Below are positions 36,886 to 50,049 of a DNA stretch of 64,000 bases, piece by piece. The DNA is taken from the NCBI GenBank assembly GCA_037975125.1, contig CM075855.1:83583278-83647277 (forward strand). Direction: 5' to 3'. Numbering within the stretch: position 1 is the stretch's first letter; every line of letters starts with the position of its first letter. The notes under the pieces were generated by a model. It made no database searches and was not told the DNA's origin. It saw only the letters and a program-made list of their open reading frames with translations. The DNA comes from Latrodectus hesperus (Eukaryota; Arthropoda; Arachnida; Araneae; Theridiidae). The translations under genes and the position numbers were made by a program.

Positions 36886-37424
36886 TGAAAATAAATATTA
36901 ACCAGCACCCCTTTCTATTTAATGACAAATATTTTTACAATATATTTCGTTGACTAGAATTTTCCCCGTTTTATAACTACAATTAATTTAGGTGCATCTA
37001 TTATAAAATAAATTTTTAAAAAATATTATTTTAATTATGTAAAATTCGCTTTCACACGCACACATTTCCAAATAAAAAAAATCGTACAAAAGCCATTGAA
37101 AGAAGGTACTATTTTATAAAAACCTGATTACGTGGGAATGTGTTTATGACAAGGATATGCAACTAAATCTCTCCTTCACTTAGTAACTATAAGAAATCTT
37201 TTAATTTTTAATGATCAGTGTGTTTTAAGAGAAGAAAAAATCTTATTCTTTAACAGAATAAACACTTCAATGGAGATACAGCATTTTATAAAAGTCATTA
37301 CTATGCGAATATCTTCCAAGCTTTAAGAACAATGTGCATTATTCAAACCTTAAAAGGAAGAAATTCAAACATTTTTCAAGTAATTCGAATGACTGATTGA
37401 CAAGAAAGATAACGAACAAGCATT

Positions 37425-37648
37425 TACCATATTCCTTCTCATTATCGGAAGGTAGTGAGTTCGAACACACCAGGTTAAGCGAATATTTTTTGTGTTCATT
37501 AAAGGCGGCTGGGCCCCATTAATTAAGACGTAATCGGTATGTCCAGTAAATGAAACAATACCCCCGGGATGGCAGGTCAAGAATTCTGCTTAGTCCTGGT
37601 TTTTTAAATTGTGAAGACATTTACTGGCTGCTTCTACCTAACTGGTAG
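37425..37648 (+). repeat. SINE (22.3-kb family), left part of a split copy
   Basis: GGAAGGTAGTGAGTTCGAAC, then GTGTTCATTAAAGGCGGC and CAAGAATTCTGCTTAGTCC..., follows the 25.6-kb reference copy up to CTTCTACCTAACTGGTAG, where a 5.4-kb insertion starts. The remainder resumes at 43065. Confidence 0.85.
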
Positions 37649-39636
37649 TAGTGTTGCAAGGATAGGAAAAAATAGAATAGTGTTGCAAGAATAGGTTTTT
37701 TCCCATGGAAATTTTAAAAATTCCCAAATTTTCAAAATTGTGGAAAATTTTGAATTTTCTTAAAAATATAAAAGTTTTTAACTATTAAAACCACGTAATT
37801 TATTTAAAAGGATGTAAAGATACATGTTAAAGATATCTATTTTTATTTATGGCAATAGAAATTTCTCAAAACATTTGGAAAAAGATGACAGCCATTTGTA
37901 AAGATTGGAGAGGTTTCAAGTTATTTTTTCATTGCAATTGTTACTCGTAATGTTTATTATTTGTATGTGTATTTTTAAATTTTTGGACAGAGAAATCGTT
38001 TAGATATGCTTTCTTTCAATGTATATGATATATATATTCCTTGAAAAATATTATTCTCCTAATATGTATAAACTTCAATCTTTCAATGTATATTTCTTGA
38101 AAATATTATTCTGTGCTCTACTATTATTCATAAACTTAATGTTAAATTAAACGAAGTAGATTAGATTGATAACTTATTCTAAAATTGCATACGAAAATAT
38201 TTTATAACGTCAATCGTTAGTGTATACAGATATTCGTTTTGTTTTTCATTAGATAACTGGAGTTACTTTTGATCAATTTAGATAAAAGTAATAGCCTGGA
38301 TGTACATCTGTAGTTTGAAATATTCAGAAAGTAATTTTTAACTATTCTGGTTTTATTTTCTGCTGTTAAATCAGATGTTTAAGTATCTGTTTATCGAATC
38401 AGATTTTGTACGTATTTTATACAAGAAGACAATCATTTTCTCTTGCCATCAAAAGTAATGATGTGAAGTATACTGATAATTTTATTTGGCACTCTTAACA
38501 ATCAAGCTTTTCTTTCTTTGCAACTTTTTTATGCATAGATATACTTCATAAATGTTTATATAATTGCTGTAGGATTTATTACATTGTGTTGTGTACTTTT
38601 TTGATAGAATAATAATGCAAAAACCTTCGTAACAAAACTGATTATTCATAGATTATAATAAATACTGATTCTTATTTATATTAGTAGAACGTTTTCCCAA
38701 TTTTTTACTGTTATATTTATTAAAGTTTATAAATTTGGTGTTTGAGATTTGGAAAATATCTGAACTTTAATACTGTCGCACAAAAAACAAATGTCTGTAT
38801 TTAAAATTGTTAATTTGCTACTAATAAAGAAGCAGGAAAATGCTCTTGATATTATTCCTTATTAAAATGAAGCTATTTATCATTGGAAATGTTCGCGAGA
38901 AATTAAATAGAAAAACTAGATTTAATTAAGCCTGTTGGATTTCATTACTAGTTAATTTAGTTGTTTATTAATGATATGATGAATCAATTATTTTGTTGGA
39001 CTACATAACAAGAATATTAAATTTCAATCATTATTACTGACCTTTTAAAATTTGAATATGCATATTAGTTCCAATAATTTTAGATTTCTAGAGATTTATA
39101 CCATAATTTTGCTTTTACTGAAAGCTATAAGTTAAATAGTGGTTGTTGATGCTAATTGATTCATTTGAAGTTATTTAAAATTTTCATCAAGTGTTTCTTA
39201 TAATAGATTTATGTGAATTAGTCCAGTTTGTGTCGATAATAAACTTCTTTATCAGTATTACAACCTTTAAATCATGTTTGTCTTAACTATCAGAACCTAT
39301 CTCCTATGAGCATTTGCCATTTCCTCTTTTTCAGCATTTTGAGATTACTGTTTCCCATCTTTTAGGTGGTATTTCGGAGGATTATTTCAATAATTTGGAA
39401 AAAGTTAAATTATAACTTGGTTGGATAGTATTTATACTAGTATATAAATTATTCCAAGTTTCCTGGATATAGCTTTTGTGTTTGTTACATTATAGTTTAA
39501 AATGAACTAGATAATAGATAAAACTTTTGATTTTCCCCATAATCTTAACCAATTTCATTTTGATTAATTTGTGTGGCCTGAAAAGTGCTTCTAAATGTTC
39601 TGCTTAGTTAAAGGATTATGTGTGTCATATAGAGAT

Positions 39637-39912
<276 letters not shown>

Positions 39913-42131
39913 GATTACATCATTTCATAATTTTAGATATGTATTACACACATAACATATTCGTGCTTCGTGAATCAAGATTGTTTCTCAATTAAAAAAT
40001 GTGTCTTATGTATTTTCGCTATAATTTTTATCAACTATTTCAATTATTACAGAATATGATGATGATTGGTAATGACACTTACATGAGATTGTAAATAATA
40101 ATGTCCATATATGTATGATATGTTAAATGTTTCTTTAAATAAGAGTTTTTATAAATTCTAAATTACATTGTATTTTACATTTATCCCAGAAAAAACAAAC
40201 TTTTCATCTATGTATTTGAAATTTTTTAAAGTGAGCTGAAGTTCACAAGTCTTCTTTCTGACAGCATATCTAAGACCGATATGCATTGATTTACAATGCA
40301 TTTAAAGTGCTCGAAACTTGCTATTTTAAAATGATCAATTAATTTTAAGAAGCCAGAAAAGAGGTAGGATATTGTTTCTAATACCCCACTACTAGGATTT
40401 TCACCTTTCAGCACTACAAGGGCTTAAGTTTTGACACATTTATATCATTGGGCATCAAGTTGGTTTTCCAAGAAGTAGTATAAACATTGAAAAACTAATA
40501 TTTTTAAACTTTTATTTAAGATATTAAGTGTCACTTGCTTGTTTTAGATATAGTATTAGTGTTGTTACAGTAAAATATGTAGCTTCAATTTTATACATTG
40601 TTTATTATAACAATTTTTATTATAGCCACTTCAGTTGTCATGTTGAACAACTATATTCATAAAAATCAATCATTTATTAAACAATATTTTTATATTTGTA
40701 AATATTAGATATTTTCTATCATAGAAATAATACCTAATTTTATTTCACAAGGTAACAGGTATAAACATATTTAGATGGGATCTTTTTATTGTGCAGATTT
40801 CTAAATGCATCTGTACAATTTTTAAAATCCTTTCTGAGCAATTTGTTTATAGTTACTTCAAGTTTTTGAATTGGAAATATACAATTCACAAAATTACAGA
40901 TTTGTCAATTGTCCTAAAATTTTTGCATTATGTACAAATTTTAATCTTGTGTGTAAAATTTCAAGCTGTGAACTAACTCTTAAAAAATATAAGTTTTTAT
41001 AACAAGATTGTAGAAAAATAATATACCTATTTTCTTGTATCAAACTGGCATTAATATTTTCAGAGCTAGTATTTTAACCAAAAATCTTTTGAAAAGAATA
41101 ACACATTTCAGCCTTTTTATGAAAAGCAAAATGCATTGAATTAAAAAATTTTAATTTATAACAAGATTACGTGAGTGCAAAATGTTAAAAAAGCAAGAAC
41201 ACTTTTTTTTCAGAATTCATTTGCTTGACTTTCATAAATTCTTTTTATAATATCATAAAATTATTTCCATTTCTAGTACTAAAGTCTGAAAAATGGAAAT
41301 ATTTTCAATGACACAGATTATCAATAATTTTTTAATTCACCCACATTTTCTGTCTTATCATTTAGAAATGATGAACAATAGTTTAAAGAGATTTTGATTC
41401 TACCTTACTGTTTTGAAATCATTTTTAATGTTGTAAAAAACTGTTTTAAAAAACTCAATGAATTGCAAATATATCAATATTGTATATATATATACATACA
41501 TATAATTTTGTAGATATATCAATGTTTATATTCAAACTCAATCAATTGTAGATATATTGCAATTGTGTACATTAATGTATCAGATCCTTGCAAAAGAAAT
41601 AAAAATAGTTTTATTTAAAATCTGCATTATATATTGTACTTAAAAATTGTTAATTAATCTTAAAATATAAAAGAAAATTATTTTAAATATTTTAACTATA
41701 TTAAAAGAAAATGTATTATTCATGATTACATTTGTGGGTAAATTTTCTTAATAAATTTATTATTTTTGTAGTCATAAATATTAAATAGATTTTGCAAATT
41801 TAAGTAGCTACAAATGTAACGTTTTAGTAAATTGTTAAGAATTTAAATATTGAGTTTAGCAATTTAAGTAATTATAAGTTACTATTAAGAAACTGCTAAT
41901 AATGTGTGCTAGAATATATTGATGATAATTTACCTCTTCAAATAAAGACATTTATAAGTGGATTGGAATAACATTTGCAGTTTCAATGCAACTCAAAATT
42001 ACATGCAAATTATAATATTGATTTAACGCAAGCTTATTTCATAGGATTTTTGTCGCATTAATTCTTACAAGATATGATTTAAATGATGACTCGCTGGAAG
42101 AGCTTTTTTGTTCACAGACTTACATGTCGCC

Positions 42132-42252
42132 TCCCTACATACTTTCATTTACATATTGGTTAAATTTGTTCACCATTAACATATATTCAGTTCCCTACAT
42201 ACTTTCATTTACATATTGGTTAAATTTGTTCACCATTAACATATATTCAGTT
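42132..42252. repeat. Exact 60-bp tandem duplication
   Basis: The unit beginning CCCTACATACTTTCATTTAC at 42133 is repeated without a mismatch from 42193. This is either a very recent duplication or an assembly artefact. Confidence 0.97.
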
Positions 42253-43064
42253 GAGAAGTAGTACATGAAATAATATCTTTTTCTATCAGTGGTAAATTAA
42301 AAATTTGTCAGTTAGAAGTCAAAACAAAAGTGAAAGCAATTTGCTTGGCATTATTTATTTTTAAATCAATTTTCAGTTTATTACAAAGTCTGAAAAAAAT
42401 CAAGTATTACCTTACTTTTTTCAAATAATTTGTTTTTAAAAAATATAATACATTGAAATTAAAGTGAAATAATTTTTTTAAATAAAGCAATTTCGAATAC
42501 ATAAGAAACTTAAATCTACCAAATAAAGAATGATCACAAAAAATAATAAATTTTTTACAACCTAAAAGAACTGAAAATGGAAAAATCGAAATGAAGAAAT
42601 GAATCACTATTTGTTACAGTGAAACAATATTATTTTTGATCAAATAACAATTTTCAGTTTATTTTCATAGTTTCATTAAATATATATTTGTGAGAAACAT
42701 TGGTTTCCCAACAATCTTGGCGACAGATCTCGCCATACACCAATATAAAAATATCCCCTAGGGTTGAAATTTTTCAATACTATATTTTTTACAATTTTAA
42801 TGTTTATATTTTATGCTTTTCACTGCTTTTATGAATGCCCTATTGTAGAAAATAAAATTTCACTTTGTTTAAAAATTATTCACAGATACCAAATTTTACT
42901 TCTCTTCGCTTCATACATAAGCGAAAAAAGAATGTCTAAAACGAAATATGATTGTCTGAGTTTATTCTCTCAAAATTCCCAATGTTTCCCAAAATTCCCG
43001 GTTTTTCCCAAAATTCCCAAGTAAATTCCCAAGCTTCAAAATTCCCGGGAATTTTACATCTCTA

Positions 43065-43125
43065 ACTGGTAGAGCCCAGCTCTTAGGTACAAGGAAGTAT
43101 GCCAGTGCAACAACCATCTATATTC
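43065..43125 (+). repeat. SINE (22.3-kb family), right part of the split copy
   Basis: ACTGGTAGAGCCCAGCTC, then GTACAAGGAAGTATGCCAGT and GCAACAAC, is the 3' continuation of the SINE interrupted at 37648. It matches the 3' part of the 25.6-kb copy (AACTGGTAAAGTTTAAGTAC and GGTGCAACAAC). Confidence 0.85.
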
Positions 43126-43289
43126 TGCTGTTCATTCGTTACAGAAATCTACATTTCTATCTCGTAACTAAGGAACAGCTTCGAATAGTACTTGTATAGT
43201 CTTAACTATTACGTTAATGAGAGATTAAGACTTTACAAATACTATGAAATAATGCATTTTGAATCATCCCATACAACCATTGATATATC

Positions 43290-43590
43290 TCTTAGATATC
43301 CAAAACATATCTAATTTAGATCCAGATATCTGTTAGATATAAAACACATCTATTAGATGTCTACAATTTGAGTATCCACGACTTAGATATCCATGAGATA
43401 TCACAGAGGTAACCTCGTTTAGATATTAACATGGATATATGCTAGGGATATCTCATAGATATCCACAACTTTTGCAATGTGGATATCTCAAAATCTTTTA
43501 CATGGATATCTATTAGATATTTCAAAGTTAGATATTACTGGATGTACTTGTTATAGATGTTGTTTCGATATCCAAGCCTGGATATCTCCT
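43290..43590. repeat. Left subterminal GATATC array
   Basis: I count about ten GATATC palindromes in 300 bases, mostly as GGATATCT or AGATATCC. Many near-matches such as TAGATATT and GGATATAT are mixed in. They occur in both orientations and look like clustered transposase-binding sites. Confidence 0.85.
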
Positions 43591-43904
43591 ATACATCTAA
43601 AGAATGATATAATGTAAACACGAGTGAAAACAATGAATTTTTATGCAAAATTTTCACTGTGTTTAAATATGTTAGATTTTAAATGGGGCTCTTACTGTAA
43701 CTTAAGAAAAGATTTAAGCTGTTATGTGCCTGTAGTTTAACTCAATAAGTGAAGTGAAATTAAATTCGGCAATTAATTTAAACTCGCAGTTGTCATTTTT
43801 TTTACCTCGTGCTTACTTGACCAAAATGTTCAGGGAGTCAGTTTTGGCCAATTCTAGAATCTTTAAGTTATTCGCTTAAGAAGCCGTGTGTTTTTCCAAT
43901 AGGT

Positions 43905-45200
43905 GTTTTCCATTCTAACGAACAAACCTTCAGATTCAAATGAATTTTTGAAAGATTTTGTTGAGGAGTTAAATTTATTACTTTCAAATGGAATCAGTAT
44001 CAATGATAAAATTTATAAAATTTCATTTAAGGGAATGATTTGTGATGCACCTGCAAGATCATTCAGAAGATAATATGCGTAAAGAGTCATTCGGGTTATT
44101 CAAGTTGCAATAAATGCTTTGAACCTGGGAAGTACTTTAAAAAAGAATTTGTTTCCCAAACACTGATGTTAATGAACGAACTGATTCGGATTTCAGAAAT
44201 CGAGCAATGAATGATGAACATCATAAATGTGATTCAATTTTGTTGAAGATAAAAAAATTTTGGGCAAGTATCTCAAGTGCCATATGAATATATGCATCTT
44301 GTTTGCTTCGGAGCAATGAAAAAACTTCTGAAATTATAGTTAAAAGGTAGTGCAAAATTTAGATTTTTACCTGATCAAGTTGAAAACATTTCATAATCTT
44401 TACTAGATTTAAGGAGCAGTATTTGTAATGATTTTAGCCGTAAACCTCGATCTTTATTTAAGATAACTTGATCGTTGGAAATCAACTGAATTTCACCAAT
44501 TCTTACTTTATACTATTCCAATTGTATTAAAATATGTCTTAAAAAAGGGTTTGTATGAACATTTTTTACTTCTGCATTGCTCAATTACAATATTAGTTTC
44601 AGAAAATCTTATGCCACTTTTTTCATTTGCCGAGTTGTCACTTAAAGCATTTGTAGAAGGTTTTTCTCATCTTTACGAGAAACAGTATGTATCATATAAT
44701 ATTCATGGTCTTCTTCCTATAAGTGAAGATATAAAAAAATTTTGGGCAGCTATATTTATTTAGTGCATTTCAATTTGAAAATTTTATGAGTGTCATGAAA
44801 CAAATGATAAGAAAAATTGACAAGCCATTACAACAAATGATTAACTGTCAGATGATGTGCTTTTGTTAAGGGAACATTATGATGGTATTAAAATGGATGA
44901 TTCCACAGGTGTGTACAATTTAAAGAAGCTGTATGTAAAGATTTTAGTCTTGCAATATTTGAGCCTAATAATTTTTGTTCCTTAAAAAATGGTTTTATAT
45001 GTAAAATTAAAAATTTTATTCAGAAATCTAATGGAAATATATTTATCTACAGAAAATTTATTGATTGCAGAAATTTTTAGTAGAATTAGTTTTTCATCTG
45101 GGTAGATGGAGAATCGTATCAATAAGAGATCGGTTCACTTATTTGATAAATGTACTTTGTTTTGGACTGTTATCATTTACTTCTTAATTTGGTTACTATT
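43905..45200 (+). pseudogene. Decayed transposase of the 43.3-48.0 kb element
   Basis: The reading can be followed through many stops and frame changes. It begins NKPSDSNEFLKDFVEELNLL, then NDKIYKISFKGMICDAPARS. Next come traces of NEH..C and MHLVCLGAMKK, then RWKSTEFHQFLLYTIPIVLK and YVLKKGLYEHFLLLHCSITI. After that come EKQYVSYNIHGLLPISEDIKKF and a C-terminal zone with LFDKCTLFW. The CDAPAR, MHLVCLG and WKSTEFRQFLLY motifs and their order are shared with the minus-strand pseudogene at 59.15-60.87 kb. They belong to a widespread animal family usually labelled 'transposase domain-containing'. The N-terminal third seen in that copy is missing here. The gene is dead. Confidence 0.82.
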
Positions 45201-45955
45201 TCAAATCTTTTAGAGGTTTTGTCAGTTTGTTATAAATTAAATTATATATACTGTGATATATTGTACTTTATTTTTTCTTTGATATATTTTGATGGTTATT
45301 TATAAAAACCTTGATGTAATTATTATTGGAAAAAACTTTATTTAACAGAGGATGAAAATATTTTATTAATGAATTATTTATGTGAATGACAGTGAATATT
45401 CATGTTTATAAGGAGCTAGGAAGTAATTCTGACATGCAACCCAGGAAAGTTTTCTAAGATTATCAATATTAATCTTATTTTTAAATTTTATTATTTATTC
45501 ATCTCTTATTAGTTTGGAAATTAATGTGCTTTGTTTTTAAATTTTTAAAATTTATTTAAATATTTTTAAATAAATTTATAGAGATACAGTATTTTTATAA
45601 GTGCATATTGAAAATATATAAGGAAAACTAAAATTCATTTTAATGTATAAAATTCACTTAATGTATGAAAACTAAAACTCATTTTAATAGAATCAAAATT
45701 AATTTTAATGTATGACAGAACTTGATCATCGAACATTGTATCAAAAATTATGACATCAAGACCTAAAACATTTTAATTTCTTTCTGTTACTTAGTTCTTC
45801 TGTTAACTTAGGCAAAGAGACTCCATTCTATAGTATTGCTCCTTTGCTTTCTGCTGCATATCAGGGAATGCAGCCGACAAAGTGAGCTTGAATTATGAAA
45901 ATTTAGTGCATATTTTACTTTTTGAATTAATAAATATTTTTTTCTTATTTCACAG

Positions 45956-46098
45956 CTGCTGCTCGAAAAATTCCTTCTTTGATTGAACCTGCTACTGATG
46001 CAGATATAGAGTTGACAATTAAAAATTGGTTTAGACATGCCAAAGCGAGATGCAGCAAACAGATTTGTATTCAAGAAAATTCTCAATCACTTGTTTAA
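45956..46098 (+). CDS. Candidate last exon of a second gene in the 43.3-48.0 kb element
   Basis: A strong 3' splice site (TTTTTTTCTTATTTCACAG at 45955) precedes a frame encoding AARKIPSLIEPATDADIELT, then IKNWFRHAKARCSKQ, ending at TAA 46098. A donor-like AAA|GTGAGC sits upstream near 45893, but the frame of the exon before it is not resolved. The tail DIELTIKNWFRHAK looks like a structured helix-rich C-terminus. CACTA-type elements usually carry a second, DNA-binding gene, and this may be its end. Its position downstream of the transposase mirrors the copy on the minus strand (56.3-57.3 kb). Confidence 0.4.
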
Positions 46099-47719
46099 TT
46101 GTTGTAAAAATAAACATTGCACTTCTATATTTTCTTTCTTGTTCATTGATCCTAATGCAACATATTAATATGGGTTATTTTTTATTTGTAATGTAAGATG
46201 CTTAGTATATATTTGATCAAATATTAATGAAGCATAATTTTTTTAAGTATTCAAAATTTGTACAGGTGAATAGTTTTATTAAAAGTATTTGATAAGTTTA
46301 TTCTCCATTCAGATCTGTGACGCAACATGTCCTTTTTAGGACCTTGCGCTAAAAACCTAACCAACCATTCTTCATATATAGGTTAAATATTTACTTTAGA
46401 CTCTAATGGTACATACTAACTAGCTTTATCTGGTATAATAAAAATTGCATCATTTAATGGGCAGAAATAATAGATAAAAGTAAAAATGAGAAAAAAGCAA
46501 ACAGCTTCTGGCATTCTTAGATGGATTGCATTTAGTTTTTTTATTTATTTTAAGTGAAGACATTATTTGTCAAACACAGAATGTGTACATGGAAAAAAGA
46601 TAATCATAAATTTTATAATAAATTATACTGTATTTTTCTATGAACTTATTCTAATTATGCAATATTCTTTTAATCAGGCTTCAGATATCTATTACAAGAG
46701 CTTCAATAAGAAAGCGAAAGCTTTTAAAACTAAAGATTCATCAATCAAGATTAAAGAATTAAAGTGTAAGAAGTTTAAAATGCTTAGTAGCAGCTTTTTT
46801 AAAGATAGCAAAAATAAATAATTTGGTTGCACTAGGCAAAACAAACCACTCTTTTAAAATAAGTAATACAAAAATATCGAGTCATTATACCTAGCTGTTA
46901 CTCTTTTAAAAGTTAAGCTTTATTTAAGATTACTTAGGTTTTCATTTTGATACCTTTCAGGTTGATAGCAAACACTTAAAATATATTCTGAGACAAATGT
47001 GTTCAAACCAAAAATTGAAAAACTATATAAATATGTTATTCTTTAAGACTCAGCATATATATATTTAGTCACTGAGGTTTTAAGAATTTGCCTTTCTTTG
47101 TTAAAACTTTTCTCTCTACTTAAGTTTACAAAAATGAATTCAAATTCAATCATTTCTGCAATTTTTTTAGAAATATATTTTAAGAAATTAAGTTTAAACA
47201 TTTGATTTTAGATGTAAGTTTATTACCATTTGTAAACTAGTAAATAAAATGATTTTTAGTTTCAAAAACAAAAATTTCCTTATTTAATCAATCATCAAAA
47301 ATATTTCCATTAGGGATTGAAAAAGAACATTCAGAGTACTAGCAGAGTAAGTAAATAATGTTATAAAGACCATCTATTTGTGAAAAAAAAATACAAGCAA
47401 TATTTACAAAAAAATTAATTTAACTTGGGCTTAACAAAGTGTTAGTGAAAAAATCTATATAAATTTATTTATAAAAAATAGTCAAAACATCGTAAAATTT
47501 ATTTTTTCATTCTGTGCAAAAATATATACTCAATCATTAAATTTTGAATGAGTTTTATAAAAATTACATATTTGTAAGTATTTTGCTAAAAAATGATCCT
47601 ATTTATTTAAAAGAGAAAAATTTCGTAAGTAAAATACAACTCTATTTTACTTTTCTAACATCATGGAAAATTTAAAAGTTCTGAAAAATAAACACGCAAA
47701 TATCCAAATGACATTCAAT

Positions 47720-47980
47720 CAGATTTCATTTAGATATCTCATAGATATCGTATTTAATTCCAAATGGATATCCCATGGATATCAAAACATCTCTTAGATA
47801 TCTAATGAATATCTAACGTATATCCAAGGGTTATCCAACATCTTTAAGCGACATCCACTAGATGTCGCAATATCTGAATATCCACTTGACATCTATTTGC
47901 TGCGACCCTTTGGATAACTGGTGGATATAACGTAGATATTTGGATATCGTGTGGACATCTCAGTCTAAACGATATCCAAT
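47720..47980. repeat. Right subterminal GATATC array
   Basis: About seven GATATC palindromes plus many degenerate copies (TGAATATC, CGACATCC, TGGATATA) within 260 bases, next to the right terminal inverted repeat. The consensus is the same as in the left array. Confidence 0.85.
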
Positions 47981-48044
47981 AAAATGTCTAGGACATATGT
48001 CTTAGACGTTGTGTGGATCTTTCTGGTTGTTTGGGATGGAAGTA

Positions 48045-49510
48045 CATAACAATGAATATCACTGTTCTATTTGATCAGGAGTAATTGATTCTTTAATATA
48101 TTGCGCATATATGAATGTTTCCTTCAATTACTGACAGCACTAATGCCTTTTATAGCAAAAAAAGTACTATAGTGTCTTCCGTAAGCAATATAGTATATGT
48201 CTTATAAAAGAAATACTTTTTCATAAGACATATATATGCAAACAAATTAAAATTTTCCGATTATTGAGTAATTTAAGAGACTGACCCTACTAGGAGAAGG
48301 TCAGAAAGGGATTGGTTAACCTCTAGCATGGATGCAAACCGACATCTTATGCCATAAACTGATGAATATTCTCACACTTTTTCCAGAAATTTTCGAAGAA
48401 CTATCTCCAATTAAGAATAAGCCATCATTCTATGATGGTTGCAATCACTTTACCGCGTAACGCTCTATAAATAAGGAAAATTAGAAAGCCAAGGAATTAT
48501 TGGGTTTACTTGAACTCAATTTATAGTAACACATGTGGCTGAGAATTATTTCGTTGAAAAGCAAGTTCAAAATATTACACCACAAGGAGTACTTATAGAA
48601 CATTGACTACTACTATGTTTTAAATGTGGCAGAAATGAATGCCAAAGAATTTTGGCTATCCAAAGGCAAATAGCAGTGAACCGCAATAGGTAATCATAGA
48701 ATCGCTACGCTATCCCTTAATATATTTATTTTTGATGATCAAAATACAATAGGAACAGTTTCCAGAGACGTCATGAGTCGACTTAAGAAAGCCACGAATA
48801 TTTATTTGACAGCATGAGTGTGAAAATGACTTACTTATCCATCAACTTCAATAAAGAACTACGCTATTATCTGAAATTCCAATTTAAGATGGCTTAACGC
48901 GTGTGTGTGGATTCAGATGTTTCTACCCAAGCCTCAGATGATTAAATACAATCTCACGTATGAATGAGGATAATGAAAATGAACTATCATACCAAATAAT
49001 GAGACAATGACGTAGTGCTGCGCCTGTCTGCAAAACAGACGAATAGCTAATAAGATTGAGGTACTTTTATTGATAAAACACTACTAAAATACTTTGCTAC
49101 ATTGAAATAATATATTTTTTAAATCAGTAATTTCGAAACAGAAAAAGGCAAGTCTACATTTGATTTTCTACCAAAAAATGAAAGTAAAAATTGCTCTTCA
49201 ATATGAATATTGTTTTGTGAATGTTGCTTATCTAGTGCACATACTAATTTTTTTTATATTATTTTACTTTTTTAAATAAAAGAGATTTTTAAAAATAATT
49301 AATTTTAAGATCCAAAATTTATTTTATTTAATATTCTAAGAACTTTCTATTTTTAAGAGGTATATTATAGGTCCCTACATTACCATTAGAATGAGCGACT
49401 CTATGGCATATACTCGTATATACACACTCACAACCAGTGGGCAGTAAGTTCGGTGAATGATTTCTTATTTCAAATACAGTATTGTAAAGCACCAAATTCA
49501 ATTTACTGTC
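48045..49510. other. No supported gene
   Basis: A moderately GC-rich stretch at 48290-49030 has broken reading frames that I could not assign to any family. It may be a further transposon relic. An imperfect dyad (ATATGTCTTAT/ATAAGACATAT) lies at 48198-48234. Confidence 0.4.
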
Positions 49511-49519
49511 CTTAAAAAT

Positions 49520-50035
49520 AATCTATATGGATGGTAATGCACTGTTGGGAACGGGTATATAAGTCCTGGAAACTTCTGTAAAACAGTTCTTTCGGAATGG
49601 CTCGTTGTTCTTTCGGAATGTTCGACTGTCACGTTGCGTTTACTGTCGGTGATGCCCGTAAATCTCTTTCACTTCAAGGTTGATTTCAATTTGAGGAAGA
49701 AGTCTGCAGGAGCCAAATCAGGTGAATAAGGGGGCGATCAAGTGTCACGACTTCATTCGCAGCCAAGAAGTAAATTACTACCAAGGTGGTGCGTGGCCGG
49801 GCATTATAATGGAGAAGACTCCAGGATCTAAGCGTTGCGTAGTCAGATCGAACGCGACAGATCCATTGTAGTAATTGCTTCAGAACATCGACGTAAGCAA
49901 CAGCATTCAGTGTGGTACTCTCAGGGAAGAATTCTTATTGAATGAGACCCTTAGAGTCGAAAAATGCAATGAGAGCAGTCTTTATGCGTGATTTTTTAGG
50001 CGACGACGGACTTGCCCGGCAACTAAAATGTTCCA
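49520..50035 (-). pseudogene. Mariner transposase C-terminal half (fragment B)
   Basis: The minus strand reads SSPKKSRIKTALIAFFDSKG, then NAVAYVDVLKQLLQWICRVR. A degraded LLHYNARPRTT follows, where the second catalytic Asp region should be. HLIAPLFT..., a decayed HPPYSPDL.P.DFFLF, comes next, then KEIYG.. and IPKELFYRSFQDLYTRSQQC. The order is that of mariner DD34D transposases. It starts abruptly at 50035 where fragment A's C-terminal remnant begins, so it is 5'-truncated. Stops and frameshifts throughout. Confidence 0.82.
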
Positions 50036-50049
50036 CTAAAAAAGTTAAC

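Larger units (their letters stand above)
43264..48038 (+). mobile_element. 4.8-kb DNA transposon with GATATC subterminal arrays (CACTA-like?)
   Basis: The left tip CATCCCATACAACCA (43265-43279) and the reverse complement of the right tip CATCCCAAACAACCA (48024-48038) differ at one base of fifteen. GAA at 43261-43263 and 48039-48041 could be a 3-bp target duplication. Inside both ends lie dense arrays of TGGATATC/TAGATATC-type motifs. In the body are a decayed transposase (43.9-45.2 kb) and a separate small exon (45.96-46.10 kb). Short inverted repeats, subterminal motif arrays, a 2-3 bp duplication and two genes are features of CACTA/EnSpm elements. The tip is not CACTA, so the superfamily is a proposal. 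Confidence 0.7.

Noticed and set aside
43290..43590. CRISPR-like or satellite array
   Set aside because: The GATATC motifs are irregularly spaced, occur in both orientations and are mirrored at the far end of one element, so transposon subterminal repeats fit better.
45808..46086. 92-codon minus-strand ORF
   Set aside because: It is the antisense shadow of the plus-strand exon with a good acceptor at 45955.
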